Below are positions 22,707 through 35,149 of a DNA stretch of 64,000 nucleotides, piece after piece. The DNA comes from Garcia nutans (taxonomy: Eukaryota; Streptophyta; Magnoliopsida; Malpighiales; Euphorbiaceae): assembly GCA_947685225.1 (NCBI GenBank), contig CANTUV010000035.1, positions 44,144,001 through 44,208,000 of the forward strand, given 5' to 3'. The position numbers were made by a program, and so were the translations under genes. The notes beneath the pieces were generated by a model that was given only the letters and a program-made list of their open reading frames with translations, was not told the DNA's origin and did not search any database. Numbering within the stretch: position 1 is the first letter of the stretch; each line of letters opens with the position of its first letter.

Positions 22707-24155
22707 TAAAGCCAATCGCCTTTATATATAATACCACAAGCTATTAAATGATTATCAAGTTTCTTTTAGGGTAACAGCTTAATGAATGAATTAGCAATGT
22801 TTTGATTTGTGCGAATCTTCTCTATCTTTATGTCCTGTCTACCAATGATCTCTCTAATTAAGTGGTAATACCTAAGTGCATGTTTGGATCATTGGTGAGA
22901 CCATGGCTCCTTTGCTTGTGCAATGGATCCATTGTTATTTCAATACATGGTATTGGATCAACAATGCTAGGGACCACTCCTAATTCAGTAATGAATTTCT
23001 CAAAACAAATAACTTCCTTCACTGCTTTCGAAGCCACTATGTACTCTGCTTTAGTCATAGAATTAGAAGTTGTCTCTTGCTTGAAACTCTTCCAGCTAAC
23101 TGCCCCACCATTCACTATGAATATGTAACCAAATTAGGACTTGAAATCATCCTTATCTGATTGAAAACTAGCATCAGTAAACCTTTTTACCACTAGTTCT
23201 CCATCTCCATATACCAACAATATATCCTTAGTTATTCTCAAATACTTTATGATATTCTTATAACCACCCAATGTCCTTTACCTAGGTCCGATTGGTATCT
23301 GCTTATAATACTTAGAGCATATCATATATTGAGCCTTGTACATAACATAGCATGCATGATAGATGTAATTGCAGAAGAATATGGAATTCTACTCATGCGT
23401 TCCCTCTCTTCTTGAGTAGAAGGACACATAGTCTTACAGAGTGAAATTCCATGTACTATGGGTAAGTATCCTCTTTTAGACTCATCCATGCTAAACCTCT
23501 TTAGCATATTGTTTATATACATAAATTGTGAAAGACAAAGCAACCTTTTAGATCTATCTCTGTAGATCTTTATCCCTAAAATATAGGTTGCTCCTCTAAG
23601 GTTTCTTATGGAGAAATTCTTTGATAGCCAAATTTTGACTGATTGCAAGGTTGACACATTGTTTTAATAAGTAATATGTCATCCACATATAACACAAAGA
23701 ATACAACTATGCTTCCACTAACCTTCTTGTATACATAAGGTTCATCCTCATTTTGTGAGAAACCAAACTCTTTGATTGCCTTATCAAAATGGATGGTCCA
23801 AATCCTAAAAGCTTGCTTCAATCCATAAATGGATCATTGCAACTTGCAAACTTTTGCATTATTGGATGTAAAATCATTGGGTTGTGTCATATACATGTCC
23901 TCGATTAGATTTCCATTAAGGAAAGTCATTTTCACATCCATTTGCCAAATCTCATGATCATAATGAATGCAATGGATAGGAGTATCTTTATGAATTTAGG
24001 TATGGCTATGGGTGAAAAGGTTTCATCATAGTAAATTCCTTGCTTTTAATGATATCCTTTTGCAATTAGCCTTCCTTTATAGGTAATCACATTACCTTCT
24101 ATGTTAATTTTCTTCTTGAAAATCCATTTGCACCTAATTGGTTTTTTCCTTTTGG
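22707..24155 (-). pseudogene. pol: Ty1-copia element J: RT and RNase H, degenerate
   Basis: Read on the minus strand, the RT begins near 24150 with a 'CKWIFKKK' block. It passes through a 'YDETFSPIA' block, then 'FDKAIKEFGFSQ' and the catalytic Y-V-D-D box near 23680. It continues through 'YILGIKIYRDRS' near 23580. The RNase H part near 22860-23115 has 'SWKSFKQETTSNSMTKAEY' and ends in a damaged terminal block. Several frameshifts and stops divide it. The RT is cut at its N terminus by the insertion of element D; more of the same polyprotein reappears at 31491-31864. Confidence 0.85.
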
Positions 24156-24160
24156 GTGAG

Positions 24161-26216
24161 TATGAGCGGAGATTTTTTCCCTCACTCCCGGTGAAATGGT
24201 TCTTACGACTTTGGCATTGTTAGGCTCAGGGTCTTAGAGAACACGGGCCTAAACCTAGAGAAAATGGAGTTGTCACTCGAACGGGCCGAAAAAAAGAAAG
24301 AGGTGGATGACTCGATTCCTAAGGAATCCATAACTCCCTAATGGGTTCGGAAAGTTGGGTACGTGTGGGAAAGGTAAAAATGACCAGCACTCCCATAATG
24401 CCATGTTTATTAGAACCGGCCTCCTTCTCAGGTCTAAATATTATTTAATTCTTAAATACTATAATATTATCCATACTACATACAATTATTGGAATAAATA
24501 TTCATTGTATTAAAATCAAAACAAGTTCAAACAAAACAATAAGATGGGTACCCATACAAGATGAAAACATGCCCTTACAATGTCCAATGTCCAAAATACA
24601 AGTAAAACAAAATAGGACACCCACCAAAAGATGGAAAATGTGTCCCTTACAATTGTCCCAAAGTCTTTAAATAAATTAAATTATAGAAAATAAATATATA
24701 AAACAAACAAGGTACCCATGAAAGGAAATATGCCTTTTACATCTTTAAAATTCAAATAATAAAATTAATACTATTCAACCATTCATAGAAAAATAAAAAA
24801 TCCAAACATATAGTTTAATCATCACAAAAATAATAAATTAGAGTTTAATAATAGGAAATTAAGGTTAATCATAAAGACTTACAATCCATAAATAAATATT
24901 GACCCCAAAAGGTAAACGGTTTACATCATATGGTTTTATTGGGAAATTAGGGTTTCTATTTAAATTATATTTTTATTTTTAAACAAATTAGGATTTTTCC
25001 TAAACTAGAATTTTTATAAAATTATGGTTTATAAAATAATATTAGGGTTTTAAATAAAGACTAGGGTTTTAAATGATCAAATTAAGGTCTTAAATAAAAG
25101 TTAGGGTTTTAGTTAATTCTTAAGCTACGGGATACTCAAATAAGCTCCTGTGGATTTGGAATTAAAGAATACAAGCTAAAAGAAAGATTGGACAAAATAA
25201 AATTTAGATAAATATACATACTAGATGTCTTAACAGATTGTTTAACAAATTATTATGTAAGGATGATTCAAAGCGTTTCGTTTAATTATTATAAACTAAG
25301 CTAACTCATTGTCCATTAATATTCAATTGCTACTGCTACCATGATATTTAAACATAATTTTAATAAAATAATAGAACCTTCTACTGTAAATTCAAAGCAA
25401 ATTAAATAAGGAATTTAATCTCCATTTGTTGGCTCCACCAATATTTTACGTTAATCCAAACTTTATGCTTGCACCAGTATCAAATCTTGGTTAAGCAAAG
25501 TGAAGGCAATGTCCACTACCTTCTGTTTTGTTGATGGTTAATATTTTGTGTCTCTTTCTTACTTTGGTTATTGGTTGCTCTTAAGCCGTTAATTCTCACT
25601 CTGCTAAGTGCTACAAGGGTTTTTTTTATTCTTTTCTCCAAAGTCCCTTCTCTGTCCCTTTGATGAGCATGCGACCCAGCCTTAGCTTAATTCTATTTTC
25701 CTATTTAAGCATGGCTCCCATATGAAGCATATCAAATTAAATTCTTTTAAATTTGAGTGACATCGTGACCATATCGGATTAAAACAAGTTTAATCCGACA
25801 TGGACAAAAGTCCATATCAAATTAGCAAGCCTAATTCAATATGGATAAGCTCCATATTGAATTAGAATTGATATAATTCAATATGGACTTCCATATTGAA
25901 TTAGAATCAATTTAATTCGATATGGGCTTCCATATCGAATTAAAATCAATCTAATTTGATATGGACCATCCATATCGAATTGGACAAGCCTAATTCAATA
26001 TGACATAATCCATATCGAACCAAACTTGTTTCAATCTCAAATCGGACATTTTAGGTCTTTAAAAATTGAACTGACCTTATTTTAGACTTTATAAAACCGG
26101 ACCAATCTAATAAAAAGCTTACAATAGGTTTAAGCTTATTAAGAATGGACCAATCATGACTTAGGCCTTCTTTAATTAGGATCAAACTAGCTTAGGGCCA
26201 AAATTAAGGGTCTACA
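24161..26216 (-). repeat. 3' LTR of element D
   Basis: On the minus strand it runs TGTAGACCCTTAATTTTGG to a terminus of ...CTCATA. It contains repeated 'ttagggttt' telo-box-like motifs (about 24940-25110) and an array of 'ccatatcgaatta'/'taattcgatatgg' inverted motifs (about 25800-26020). Confidence 0.85.
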
Positions 26217-26233
26217 GTTTCTCCCTGCTTGAA
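26217..26233 (-). promoter_or_regulatory. Polypurine tract of element D
   Basis: On the minus strand, CAAGCAGGGAGAAAC abuts the LTR start TGTAGACCC. This fixes the orientation of D. Confidence 0.75.
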
Positions 26234-26279
26234 CGATTTTAAATTCATTCAGAGAGTGAAAAGCAATATGAGTTTGGAT

Positions 26280-26875
26280 TAATTTTGGATAAGGATGTGT
26301 TCTAGACTCGAGAATTAGATTTTAGGTTCTGGACCCGGGTTGATTTGAGTTCTAGTCCCAAGTTGAGTTCTGGACTCGAAAAAGATTCGAGTTATGGACC
26401 CAGATTGAGTTCTGGACTTTAAAAAATCATTTTGGATTCTGGATCCGAGTTTATTTGGATTTTGGACCCAGATTAAGTTCTGGACTCGAAAATAATTTGA
26501 GTTCTGAATCCAAGATGGTTTGGGTTCTAGACCCAAATTGAGTTCTAAACTCAAAAAAGATTTGGGTTCTAGACTCGAGATGGTTTGGGGGTTCTGGACC
26601 CGGATTGAGTTCTAGACTCAAAAAATAGTTTGAGTTCTGGACTCGAAGCTTGATTTGATTTGGGTACTTAGTCCCGAGACTAGATTTGATTTGAGTACTT
26701 GGACCTGAGACTGAATTTGATTTGGGTACTTGGACCCGATACTGGATTTGATTTAGATACTTAGACCCGAGAGTGGATTTGATTTGGGTACTTAGACTCG
26801 GGGCTGGATTTAAATTGGGTACTTGGACCCGAGGCTGGATTTGATTTGGGTTTTGAACTTGAGATCAACTTTAGC
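26280..26875 (-). repeat. Tandem array 1 in the D 3' region
   Basis: There are two sub-arrays. The first (about 26300-26650) repeats 'gttctggacccagattgag' plus 'ttctggactcgaaaa'. The second (about 26650-26860) has 36-base units around 'tttgatttgggtacttggac'. Open frames here are repeat translations. Confidence 0.85.
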
Positions 26876-26904
26876 TCTTCTAGCTTGATTAATCTTCTGA
26901 GGTT

Positions 26905-27335
26905 TTTGGCTTTCTTCTAGCCACTTGCTCCGTTCTTTAATGGATTCCATGACTTTCTGTCATTTGAGAGTTCTGGCTTTCTTCTAGCCATTGTTCCATT
27001 CTTTAATGGATTTTTTCGACCTTTCATCATTTGAGAGTTTTGGCTTTCTTCTAGCCACTTGTTCCATTCTTCAATGGATTTTGTTAACCTTTTGTCATAT
27101 GAGAGTTCTGGCTTTCTTCTAGCCATTTTTTCATTCTTCAATGGATTTTGTTGACCTTTCATCATTTGAGAGTTTTAGCATTCTTCTAGCCACTTGTTCC
27201 ATTCTTCAATGGATTTTGTTGACTTTTATCATATGAGAGTTCTGACTTTCTTCCAGCTATTGTTCTATTCTTCAATGGATTTTACTGACCTTCTATCATT
27301 TGAGAGTTTTGGCTTTCTTCTAGCCACTTGTTCCA
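26905..27335 (-). repeat. Tandem array 2 in the D 3' region, about 67-base units
   Basis: Seven units share 'ggctttcttctagccactt' and 'ttcttcaatggattttgtt'. The unit has no resemblance to arrays 1 or 3. Confidence 0.88.
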
Positions 27336-27790
27336 GGTCTTCACACTTCAAAAATGGATCTTCATCCTTTAAAGATTGGGTCTTTACCCTTCAAAAATGG
27401 ATCTTCATACTTGGACATTGGGTCTTTACCTTTTAAAATGAATCTTTATCCTTGGACATTGGGTCTTCATCCTTCAAATTGGATCTTTATCCTTTGAACA
27501 TTAGGTCTTCAACCTTCAAAATGGATTTTCATCCTTGGACATCAAGTCTTCACCCTTCAAATTGCATCTTCATCCTTTGGACATTGGTTCTTCACCCTTC
27601 AAACTGGATCTTCATCCTTGGACATCGGGTCTTCACCCTTCAAATTGGATCTTCATCCTTTGGGCATCGAGTCTTCACACATTAAAATGGATCTTTATCC
27701 TTAGACATCGGGTCTTCACCCTTCAAATTGGATCTTCATCCTTTGGACATCAGGTCTTTACCCTTCAAAATGGATCTTCATCCTTAGATA
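27336..27790 (-). repeat. Tandem array 3 in the D 3' region, about 46-base units
   Basis: About ten units share 'gggtcttcacccttcaaa' and 'tggatcttcatccttggaca'. Open frames of 77-131 codons on the plus strand are repeat translations. Confidence 0.88.
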
Positions 27791-29189
27791 TTTGTCATGT
27801 ATTAGCTTCACCTTTTCTAGCTGGACTGATATTTAGTCTTTTGCATCTTTATTTATTTTGGGAGTTCTTACTTTCTTCTTGTACCATTCTTAAATGGATT
27901 CTTCACTTTGCAGTTTTGCAAAAAATTTAGCTATTCAGCTATTTTTGGCCATCATACCCTCGCTTTGCCCCTACGTGACAAAATATTGAAGGTAAGTCTA
28001 AAAATATTTTATATATAAATTCAAAAATTGACAAAGGATAAGTTTTACTTCATTTCCTCCTTCCAATCATTTTAGACTCTAGCTCCATGAAAAAATAGGT
28101 ATTGAATGTTCTTCTATCTTCTTGGAAAAATTTTGAATTCAATCAGTATGATCATGATCTTTTCCTTTTGCAAAAACTCATGACCATCATTCTACCCTTT
28201 TCTCTTTTTTGGAATATCAAGTCTAAGACTTTTAATATTGCTAACTCGGAGCTACGTTGGATAAAATGAAAGATGGTCTTTCCCCTATTCCTCTGATTTT
28301 ATTTGAATCTTTAGTTGAACTGGACCAATTTAAGATAATCTATCCTCACAAACTAAGTGGAATTCTTCTGCTTATTTTAGGTAATCTGAACAGCCTTTTT
28401 GGGTTTTTTTTTCTTTTTTTTTCTTCATTTTTTTCTTTATTATTTTTTTTCTCTTCTTTTTTTCCTCTTTCTTTTCTCTTTTTTTAGCTCTAAGAAATTT
28501 GTCCTGTCTGCATCATTCTATGCTTCTAACTATGGATGAGTGAAGTAGAGTGAATTTACTTCAATAAGGATAAATCATTTGTTACCCTGATGTTATCTTA
28601 ATATATCGGAGATATTAGGTCCAATATCATGTGAACTTCAACTATCCTTATGATCATAAGAACTTCAACTAGCTTGACTATGCATTCCTTTCTTTGATCT
28701 TTTATTGACAAATCTTAGTGATTATCAGACTTTTCATAAGAGTCACAACAGTATAGGGTAGGTTATCGGGCTTACAAACCAATAAAGAGCAAGCTAAAAT
28801 CGTATGAAGGCTCAAAGGGATAACTGGGGATTAATATTTAATTGGGTGGATTCTAGTTATTAGCTTACCAAACAATGCCTAGATCATTTCTCTCTTAAAT
28901 AAGCAAAGTCCAATTTCACCTTAAAAGTTTGTTAAAGCATGTTCTAAGATTGACTTGCACCTAGACACTCATAATTATGTAGAAGCCCTCTCTAAGTAAA
29001 CATATACAACTCAATGTTATAGAACAACTCTCTCACCTAATAAAGTCATTCGAATTATGATGCATAGATACACTAATATATGAATATTAAGCTAGACTCA
29101 TCATTGGTTGAGCGCCAAAATGAGCAAAGACTAATATAAAAATTTTAATGAAAGTAATTTATTCAAATAATCTTAATTTGAAAATATAA
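27791..29189 (-). other. Noncoding interior of element D
   Basis: I see no supported gene. A pyrimidine-rich run (purine-rich on the element strand) lies at 28395-28487. The stretch separates the gag-derived region from the tandem arrays and occupies the place where pol would be expected. Confidence 0.6.
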
Positions 29190-30708
29190 TTGTTCCAAAA
29201 AATACCAAAGAAAAAAAAAGAAACAAAAGCCAAACAAGCCCAGGGAAGTTTGTTGAGTTGGAGTCGAAGATGCTTCATTTATTTGGGCATATTTGGGGCA
29301 AGGATTTTTTCATCATCAATGATAGTCATCGCCTCATCATCCACAGTTGGTCCAAGCCTGGTTAGTAGTATCTTCTCTTTAGCAATTCCTCCATCCGCGT
29401 CTTAAAAAGATGATAAGATAAATTTTTTCTTCAATTATCCCCCTATCATAAAGGTTGTTGGTGGAGGCACTCTTCCAAATTTAGGCAAAAGATTACTCTT
29501 GGTGTTGGATTTATTGGGCTCATGCAACTTTCCACTATCAATCAAATCTTGAAACTCGTATTTTAGTCTCAAGCATTTGTCTGTCTCATATCCTTGTGTC
29601 TGATGAAATTAACAAAAGGCATTAGTATCCAAATTTAGTGGTAAGGGATTCGACAAAGGTTGATGAGCCAATGGCTATAATAGCCCATTCTTTTGTAGCT
29701 TATTAAAAATCTAAGACAAAGGTTTTTCCAACTCTGAAAATTATCTTCTATTTGCTTAACCAGTTGTCGCATTGACATCCATTGTATTCTGTGTACTCTG
29801 GCTGCCAGACTGATAATTTCTTCTCCTTATTCCAGAAAAATGGCTCCTCTCCCGTTTCCATTCTTCTATCTATAAGCAAGCTTGGAGAAGATCTTTGAAA
29901 TCCCTTATGAGAGTGTGAGATATTCATTCATGCAGGCTGGGTAGGACACCCCTTACTATCATTCGAATATGGTCGGACTCATCCAGTCTTTTCTTAAGCA
30001 GTGCAACTTTGTTCCGCCACCTCTTCACATGTCAACAAAATTCTCATCATGCTTTTGTCTGATTGACTCTACCTCCATTAGGGTAACTTCAATTCCACAT
30101 TATACCCATACTACTAAATAAAGGTTTTATACAGTAGATCCCAATCTTTTTGGGTGTTCTCCTTTAAGGTATTGAATTAATTTTGCACAATAGGGCCCAA
30201 TGGGAGCATAAAGTACCTTAGGATTTAAGCTTTAGTAGCTCGAACAAACTACATAGCTATGATATATTGCTTGACATGTAGATGAGGATTGCCAGTTCCA
30301 TCGAACTTAGCAAAAGAAGGCATGTTAAACTTATAAGGGACTTCCTCATCTTGTTCAAACAACTTGTCCACCTCTGAAATCTCATCAACCTTTAGCTTTT
30401 TTTTCAAACTTCTTTTCTAGATTAGCAATCATCTTTTCCACATCTAAAGTTTCAGTCTTTTCCACATACTTCGGTTCTCTCTTCTTATCTTGAGAATCTT
30501 AGAAATACTGAGCCCAATCATCATCATCCATCATCACCTTGTCATCATCCATAGCCACTTTACCAACCTTGGCCTTCCCCTTATCTTTCTGCTTCTTAGT
30601 ACTAGTAGATACTTCAAAAGTGTTTTCCAATAATGCAGCCAGTTGACTTTTTATGGTCTCAGCTAGGACCCTCTTTTGTTCTTCAATCTTGGAGCTGATC
30701 GCACCCAC
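29190..30708 (-). pseudogene. gag: Tat-type gag of element D, degenerate
   Basis: On the minus strand the first 70 codons match the start of the gag region of element E: 'SQLAALLENT', 'KKQKDKGKAKVG' and an acidic 'DDDKVMMDDDDW' segment (compare 61922-62128). A retrotransposon-gag-like core with many stops follows from about 30400. A C-terminal 'KCLR'/'PPPTTF' segment near 29420-29600 also matches E (63000-63170). The reading starts at a GTG directly joined to LTR sequence near 30704, so the true start was deleted. Apart from this, D carries no coding capacity I can recognise. Confidence 0.75.
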
Positions 30709-31490
30709 TCCCGGTGGAATGGTTCTTGCAACTTTGACACTATTAGGCTTAGGGCCTTAGAGAACACAAGCCTAAACCCGGAAAAAATGGAGTCACCGCC
30801 CGAATGGGAAGAGAAAAAGAAAGGGGTGGATGACTCGATTCCTAAGTAATCCTCAACCCCCTAATGGGTTCATAAAATTGGGCATGTATGGGGAAGGTGA
30901 GAATGACCCATTACTCCTAAAATGCTCGGTTGATTAGAACCTGCCTCATTTTCATGTCTAAATATTATTTAATTCTTAAATACTATAATATTATCCATAC
31001 TACATACAATTATTGGAATAAATAATCATTGTATTAAAATCAAAATAAGTTCAAACAAAATAATAAGATGGACACCCATACAAGATTAAAACATGCCCTT
31101 ACAATATTCAAAATACAAGTAAAACAAAATAGGACACCCACCAAAAGGTAAAAACATGTCCCTTACAATCATCTCAAATTCTTTAAATAAATTAAATTAC
31201 AGAAATAAATAAATTAAACAAACAAGGCACCTACAAGTGAAAACATGCATTTTACATCCTTAAAATCCAAATAATAAAATTAACACCATTTAACCATTCA
31301 TAGCAAAATAAATAATCCAAACATATAGTTCAATCATAACAAAAATATTAAATTAGAGTTTAATATCATGAAATTAAGGTTAATCATAAAGACTTACAAT
31401 CTTCAAATAAATATTGACCTCATTGACAATGGATAGCATACGGCGGCCCCGCTAGCCGATTAGCGGGTGAGGGTCAAGGGGGTAGCGCAT
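30709..31490 (-). repeat. 5' LTR of element D, partial
   Basis: It is colinear with 24190-24920 of the 3' LTR. The last 30 bases or so (next to the primer site) and roughly the far half are missing. The right edge near 31490 is approximate; copia J resumes there. Confidence 0.75.
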
Positions 31491-31864
31491 TGTTATGCTC
31501 GCTTATGAGAAATCTACATCTCTCGAGAGCATGGTGTATCCTAGTAGAACTATGCAACTCTTGCATATTTTAAGGTTCAACTATTACTTCATCTTAATGA
31601 GTAATAGGTTTGACATCCATTAACTCATCCTTATTTGTTTGTGTTTAATGAACTTCTCTAAATTCAATTTACTCCCACTAACATCTCTTAGAAGAAACTC
31701 TGTCTCCAAGAATATTGCATGCCTTGAAATAAACATCTTTTTTCCCCAAAGGATGGTAGAAGTAATATCCTTTAGTTTTCCTCAGGATATCCAGCAAACA
31801 AACATTTATCAGATTTAGCCTCTAGTTGATATGAAATTATCCTCTTCACACAACCAGGACAACC
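31491..31864 (-). pseudogene. pol: Ty1-copia element J: integrase C-terminal region
   Basis: On the minus strand the stretch reads as the copia post-integrase region: 'SDKCLFAGYPEEN' near 31790-31830, then a 'SRHAIFLETEF'-like block spread over frameshifts, and a linker resembling the usual 'ERYGFL' motif near 31500-31540. It is the same element as 22707-24155, separated by D, with a small part of the linker lost. Its upstream side is cut by LTR D3. Confidence 0.7.
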
Positions 31865-33650
31865 TGTGAGTGGGGATTTTCGCCCCCACTCCCATATAGA
31901 ATGGTTCTCATGACTTCGACACCGTTAAGCTCAGGACCTTAGAAAACACGGGCCTAAATCCAAAGAAAATGAAGTCACCACTCAGACAGGCTGAGAAAAA
32001 GAAATGGGCGGATTACTCAATTCCTAAGAAATCCTCAATCCCCTAATGGGTTTGGAAAGTTGGGTACGCATGAGGAAGGTGAGAATGACCTAACACTCCC
32101 ATAACACCCAGTTCATTGGAACTGGCTTACTTTTCAAGTCCAAATATTATAAAATTCTTAGCTTTTTGTGATATTATCTATACTACATGAGAATATTAAA
32201 ATAAAGAATTATTGGATTAAAATCAAAACAAGTTCAAACAAAACAATAAATGGGCACCCATACAAGATGAAAATATGCTCTTACAACCATGTTCAATGTC
32301 TAAAATAAAAAAATAAATAAGAAACTGACCAAAAGGTGAAACCATGCCCTTTACAATAGTCCCATAGCTAAAACTAAATTACATAATAAAAATCGAGGTA
32401 CCCACAAAGTGGAAACATACCTTTTGTAATTTTAGGATTCAAAAAAATAAATAAATAAATCAAACCATCCAAGCATGATAATTAAAAATCAAACATCCAT
32501 TATAGACAAAATAAAATAAACCATCCATCATAAAAGGCATGTAATAAATCAAATAATCAAATCTAGAGTTTAATTCTAAATGAATTGTTAAATGTACAAA
32601 TTAGGGCTTACATCTTAAATTAGGGCTTATGTAATTGAATTAGGGTTTTATAGGGATAAGAATATGATTTTGGGTTCGAGAAAAACAAATTTGGAATTTT
32701 ATAATTTGGAAAACAGATTTTGGGTCTTGTTTTTGGAAAATATATTTAAGGTTTTAGTTTTATAAAAATGGATTTAAGATTTTGGAAAACAGTTTGGGGT
32801 TTTGGCTAATTAGGGTTTTAGGTTTTCAAGGTTTGAAAATTGGCTTTAGGTTTACTGGATATTAGAAAATATATTTTGATTTATAAAACAGGTTGAGATT
32901 AGATTAAGGTTTACTGGATTTAAATAAATGATCAAGCCTCTTCGTGAAATATGGGATTAAATTGACTATTGATTAAAATAATTTCTCCAAATCATTTAAT
33001 ACTTTTCAAGGATACACACCTACTGCATGTTTAAACAACTTATAAATCAATGGGTAAAGCTACTATAAGTATAAATGAATTAATGATTGAAGCTAAACCT
33101 CCATTGTTAGTTCCACCAAAGTTGGGTATATTGATTCAAGCTTCAAGTTTGCCTACACCAATTTAGTTCTTTGGCCTGAGACTACCTTGATTCTTGCTTC
33201 TGTGTTATTTTTTTTTTCTAAACCATGCTAATTGTTGGTTGTGTTCTTGATAGTTGTTTATTGTGGCTGGTTATTTATTTCTGCTTGTTTTAATGTTAAA
33301 CCTCATTATTTATTGGCAAATTTAGTTCAAAAATAAAAACCTTAATACTTAATCCGACAGTGAAAATCAAGTCCAACTTAATTAGGTAAATAATAAACTA
33401 AATTAGAGCTAAATTAGGGGACCATGGAGGAGTGGGACACCCCAATCCGCCATGACCCATGGACCATGGCGGATTGGGACTTCCCAATCCACCATGGACC
33501 ATAATTCATGGCGGATTGCGAACCAATCCGCCATGGACCAAAGGTCATGGCAAATTGGAGACTCCCAATCCGCCATGGACTATGGTCCATGACCAATTGG
33601 TGTCCCAATTCATTATGGCTTTATATTTGGGTCTGGTCCGATTTATTTTT
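31865..33650 (-). mobile_element. Tat-type LTR D3, reverse orientation, incomplete
   Basis: It begins TGTGAGTGGGG against copia J and is colinear with the D 3' LTR for about 1.5 kb, including 'ttagggttt' motifs. It then carries its own inverted-motif array (33419-33612). The expected end 'aagggtctaca' is not found, so the right edge is approximate. Confidence 0.75.
33419..33612. repeat. Array of 'aatccgccatgg'/'ccatggcggatt' inverted motifs
   Basis: Six or more copies in alternating orientation surround repeated CCATGG palindromes. They occupy the LTR position where D and G carry 'catatcgaatt' motifs. Confidence 0.85.
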
Positions 33651-34918
33651 ATATTTTAAAATAGATTCAAACCCGTTTTAATGATAAATTATATAAATTA
33701 TATATAAATTCTTAGAATTATAAATATATGTTTATGAATGAGCATAAATAAATATAATTGTGAGTTTAAGTAAATTTTTAGCAACTTGATATTGAGAAAT
33801 TGAGACTATTGAGATGTTTGTCAAGTTTAGTGGCCCAGTTGGAATTGAGATTTTGTTGATTTTTGTGAGCTAATAGGGCTAATTAGAAGTGCATATTTAT
33901 TTACTTTGTTTTAGGCATTAATATCCTAGTTATAGTGGAGATTTTTTTTTTAAACTTAGCAGATTCTTTAAAGTCACTAAGTATGGATTTAAGTGTTAGT
34001 GTTCTAAAATGTTGTTATCCTAATATTCTCTATTTTTATCCTATTCAGGCGTCTTCTTAGTGACTAGAGATTATGTGCTCTAGGGAGAGCGAATTTTATT
34101 TTCATAAAGTCTGAATGTTACTTCCTATTATATTTTCTTGCTTTTCATGCATTGACATAAAATTGTAAGAAGTTATACCTATATAAATTATGCGTTACTT
34201 ATAGGGGTTAAGTATTTCAAGTGTTTATGTAAATGCTTCATGTGATTGTCTATTACATATTATTAACAGTTGTTGGATGGGATCAAGATGGCATTACAGC
34301 GCGTAAGATTCGAATATTAGTTTTGATATGATTATTGAGATATATGATGAGCTTAAGATTAGTATGACGACAGGGCTTGTTCACCACTTAACTCTACTTG
34401 CTAGTCGGTTAGCACTATTTGGTTATAACTATGATAGTGGAACTATATGTTTTAACTCCTAAGAGAAACATTAGGAAAAAAAAATCCAGATATAGATAAT
34501 TAGTTCCCTTAATTGAGGTTTAGTGTGATTTTTGTAGACTAATTCTTATCCTTATTTGATTATGTGATTTGTTATATGTTTGGCTTGATGCATGAGCATA
34601 CTAACTAATACAGTGATCAAGGCTCCATGTTTATATATTGATAAGTATCATTTGAAGAGTTGAGATGCTCACTCCTTTTTTTTTTTCAAGGTGCAGTTTG
34701 AGCTTGATGAGAAGTTTTAATTGAATTACTTATGCCTTTCGTTATTTAGTATGAGAGTTTGTTTCATTATTTTCGTATGTAATTATTTACATATTATAAA
34801 ATTTTAAATTTTAAGATGATAGTATTGTAAAATAAAATAGTTAAGAAACTAAAAATATAATATATTTAGTTAAACAAGATAGATTTGATATTTTATAAGC
34901 AATTTTTAATTTTTATTA
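33651..34918. other. AT-rich stretch without recognised genes
   Basis: No frame with family resemblance is visible on either strand. A segment near 34030-34700 could be part of an old LTR, but I cannot assign it. Confidence 0.4.
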
Positions 34919-35149
34919 CATAAGAATTACAATATTATTAATAATTAAATTTATTTATATATTAAATATATATACATTAATTATTTTAAAATATTATATG
35001 GAGTCTTAGTTAAAAATGGAAATAATCTTAATACATAAGAACTTTTAATATTGCTAATAATTAAATTTATTTATATATTAAACATATAGACATTAATTAT
35101 TGTAAAAAATTATATTAAGTCTTAGTTAAAAGTGAAAATAATCTTAATA
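34919..35149. repeat. Tandem duplication, 115-base unit, two copies
   Basis: 'cataagaa...aataatcttaata' occurs at 34919-35033 and again at 35034-35149 with a few substitutions. A partial third start ('cataaaaactttt') follows. Confidence 0.85.

Larger units (their letters stand above)
24161..31490 (-). mobile_element. Tat/Ogre-type element D, gag-derived region but no pol seen, nested in copia J
   Basis: A full reverse-oriented LTR (24161-26216), its polypurine tract, a 4.5-kb internal region and a partial second LTR (30704-31490) form one minus-strand element. The LTR family is that of F, G and E in this window, where Tat-type gag and PBS signatures are visible. The interior holds a degenerate gag and long tandem arrays but no recognisable protease, RT or integrase. 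The primer site and the end of the 5' LTR are deleted. It lies between two pieces of copia J. Confidence 0.8.

Noticed and set aside
26280..27790. Regularly spaced repeats resembling a CRISPR array
   Set aside because: Units are directly tandem without unique spacers, no cas genes are near, and the setting is a plant retroelement.
26917..27930. Open frames of 77-131 codons on both strands
   Set aside because: They run through the 67- and 46-base tandem arrays; unit lengths keep frames open by chance.
28257..28487. 76-codon frame with a phenylalanine-rich hydrophobic end
   Set aside because: The hydrophobic part is a T-rich low-complexity run; there is no other sign of a gene.
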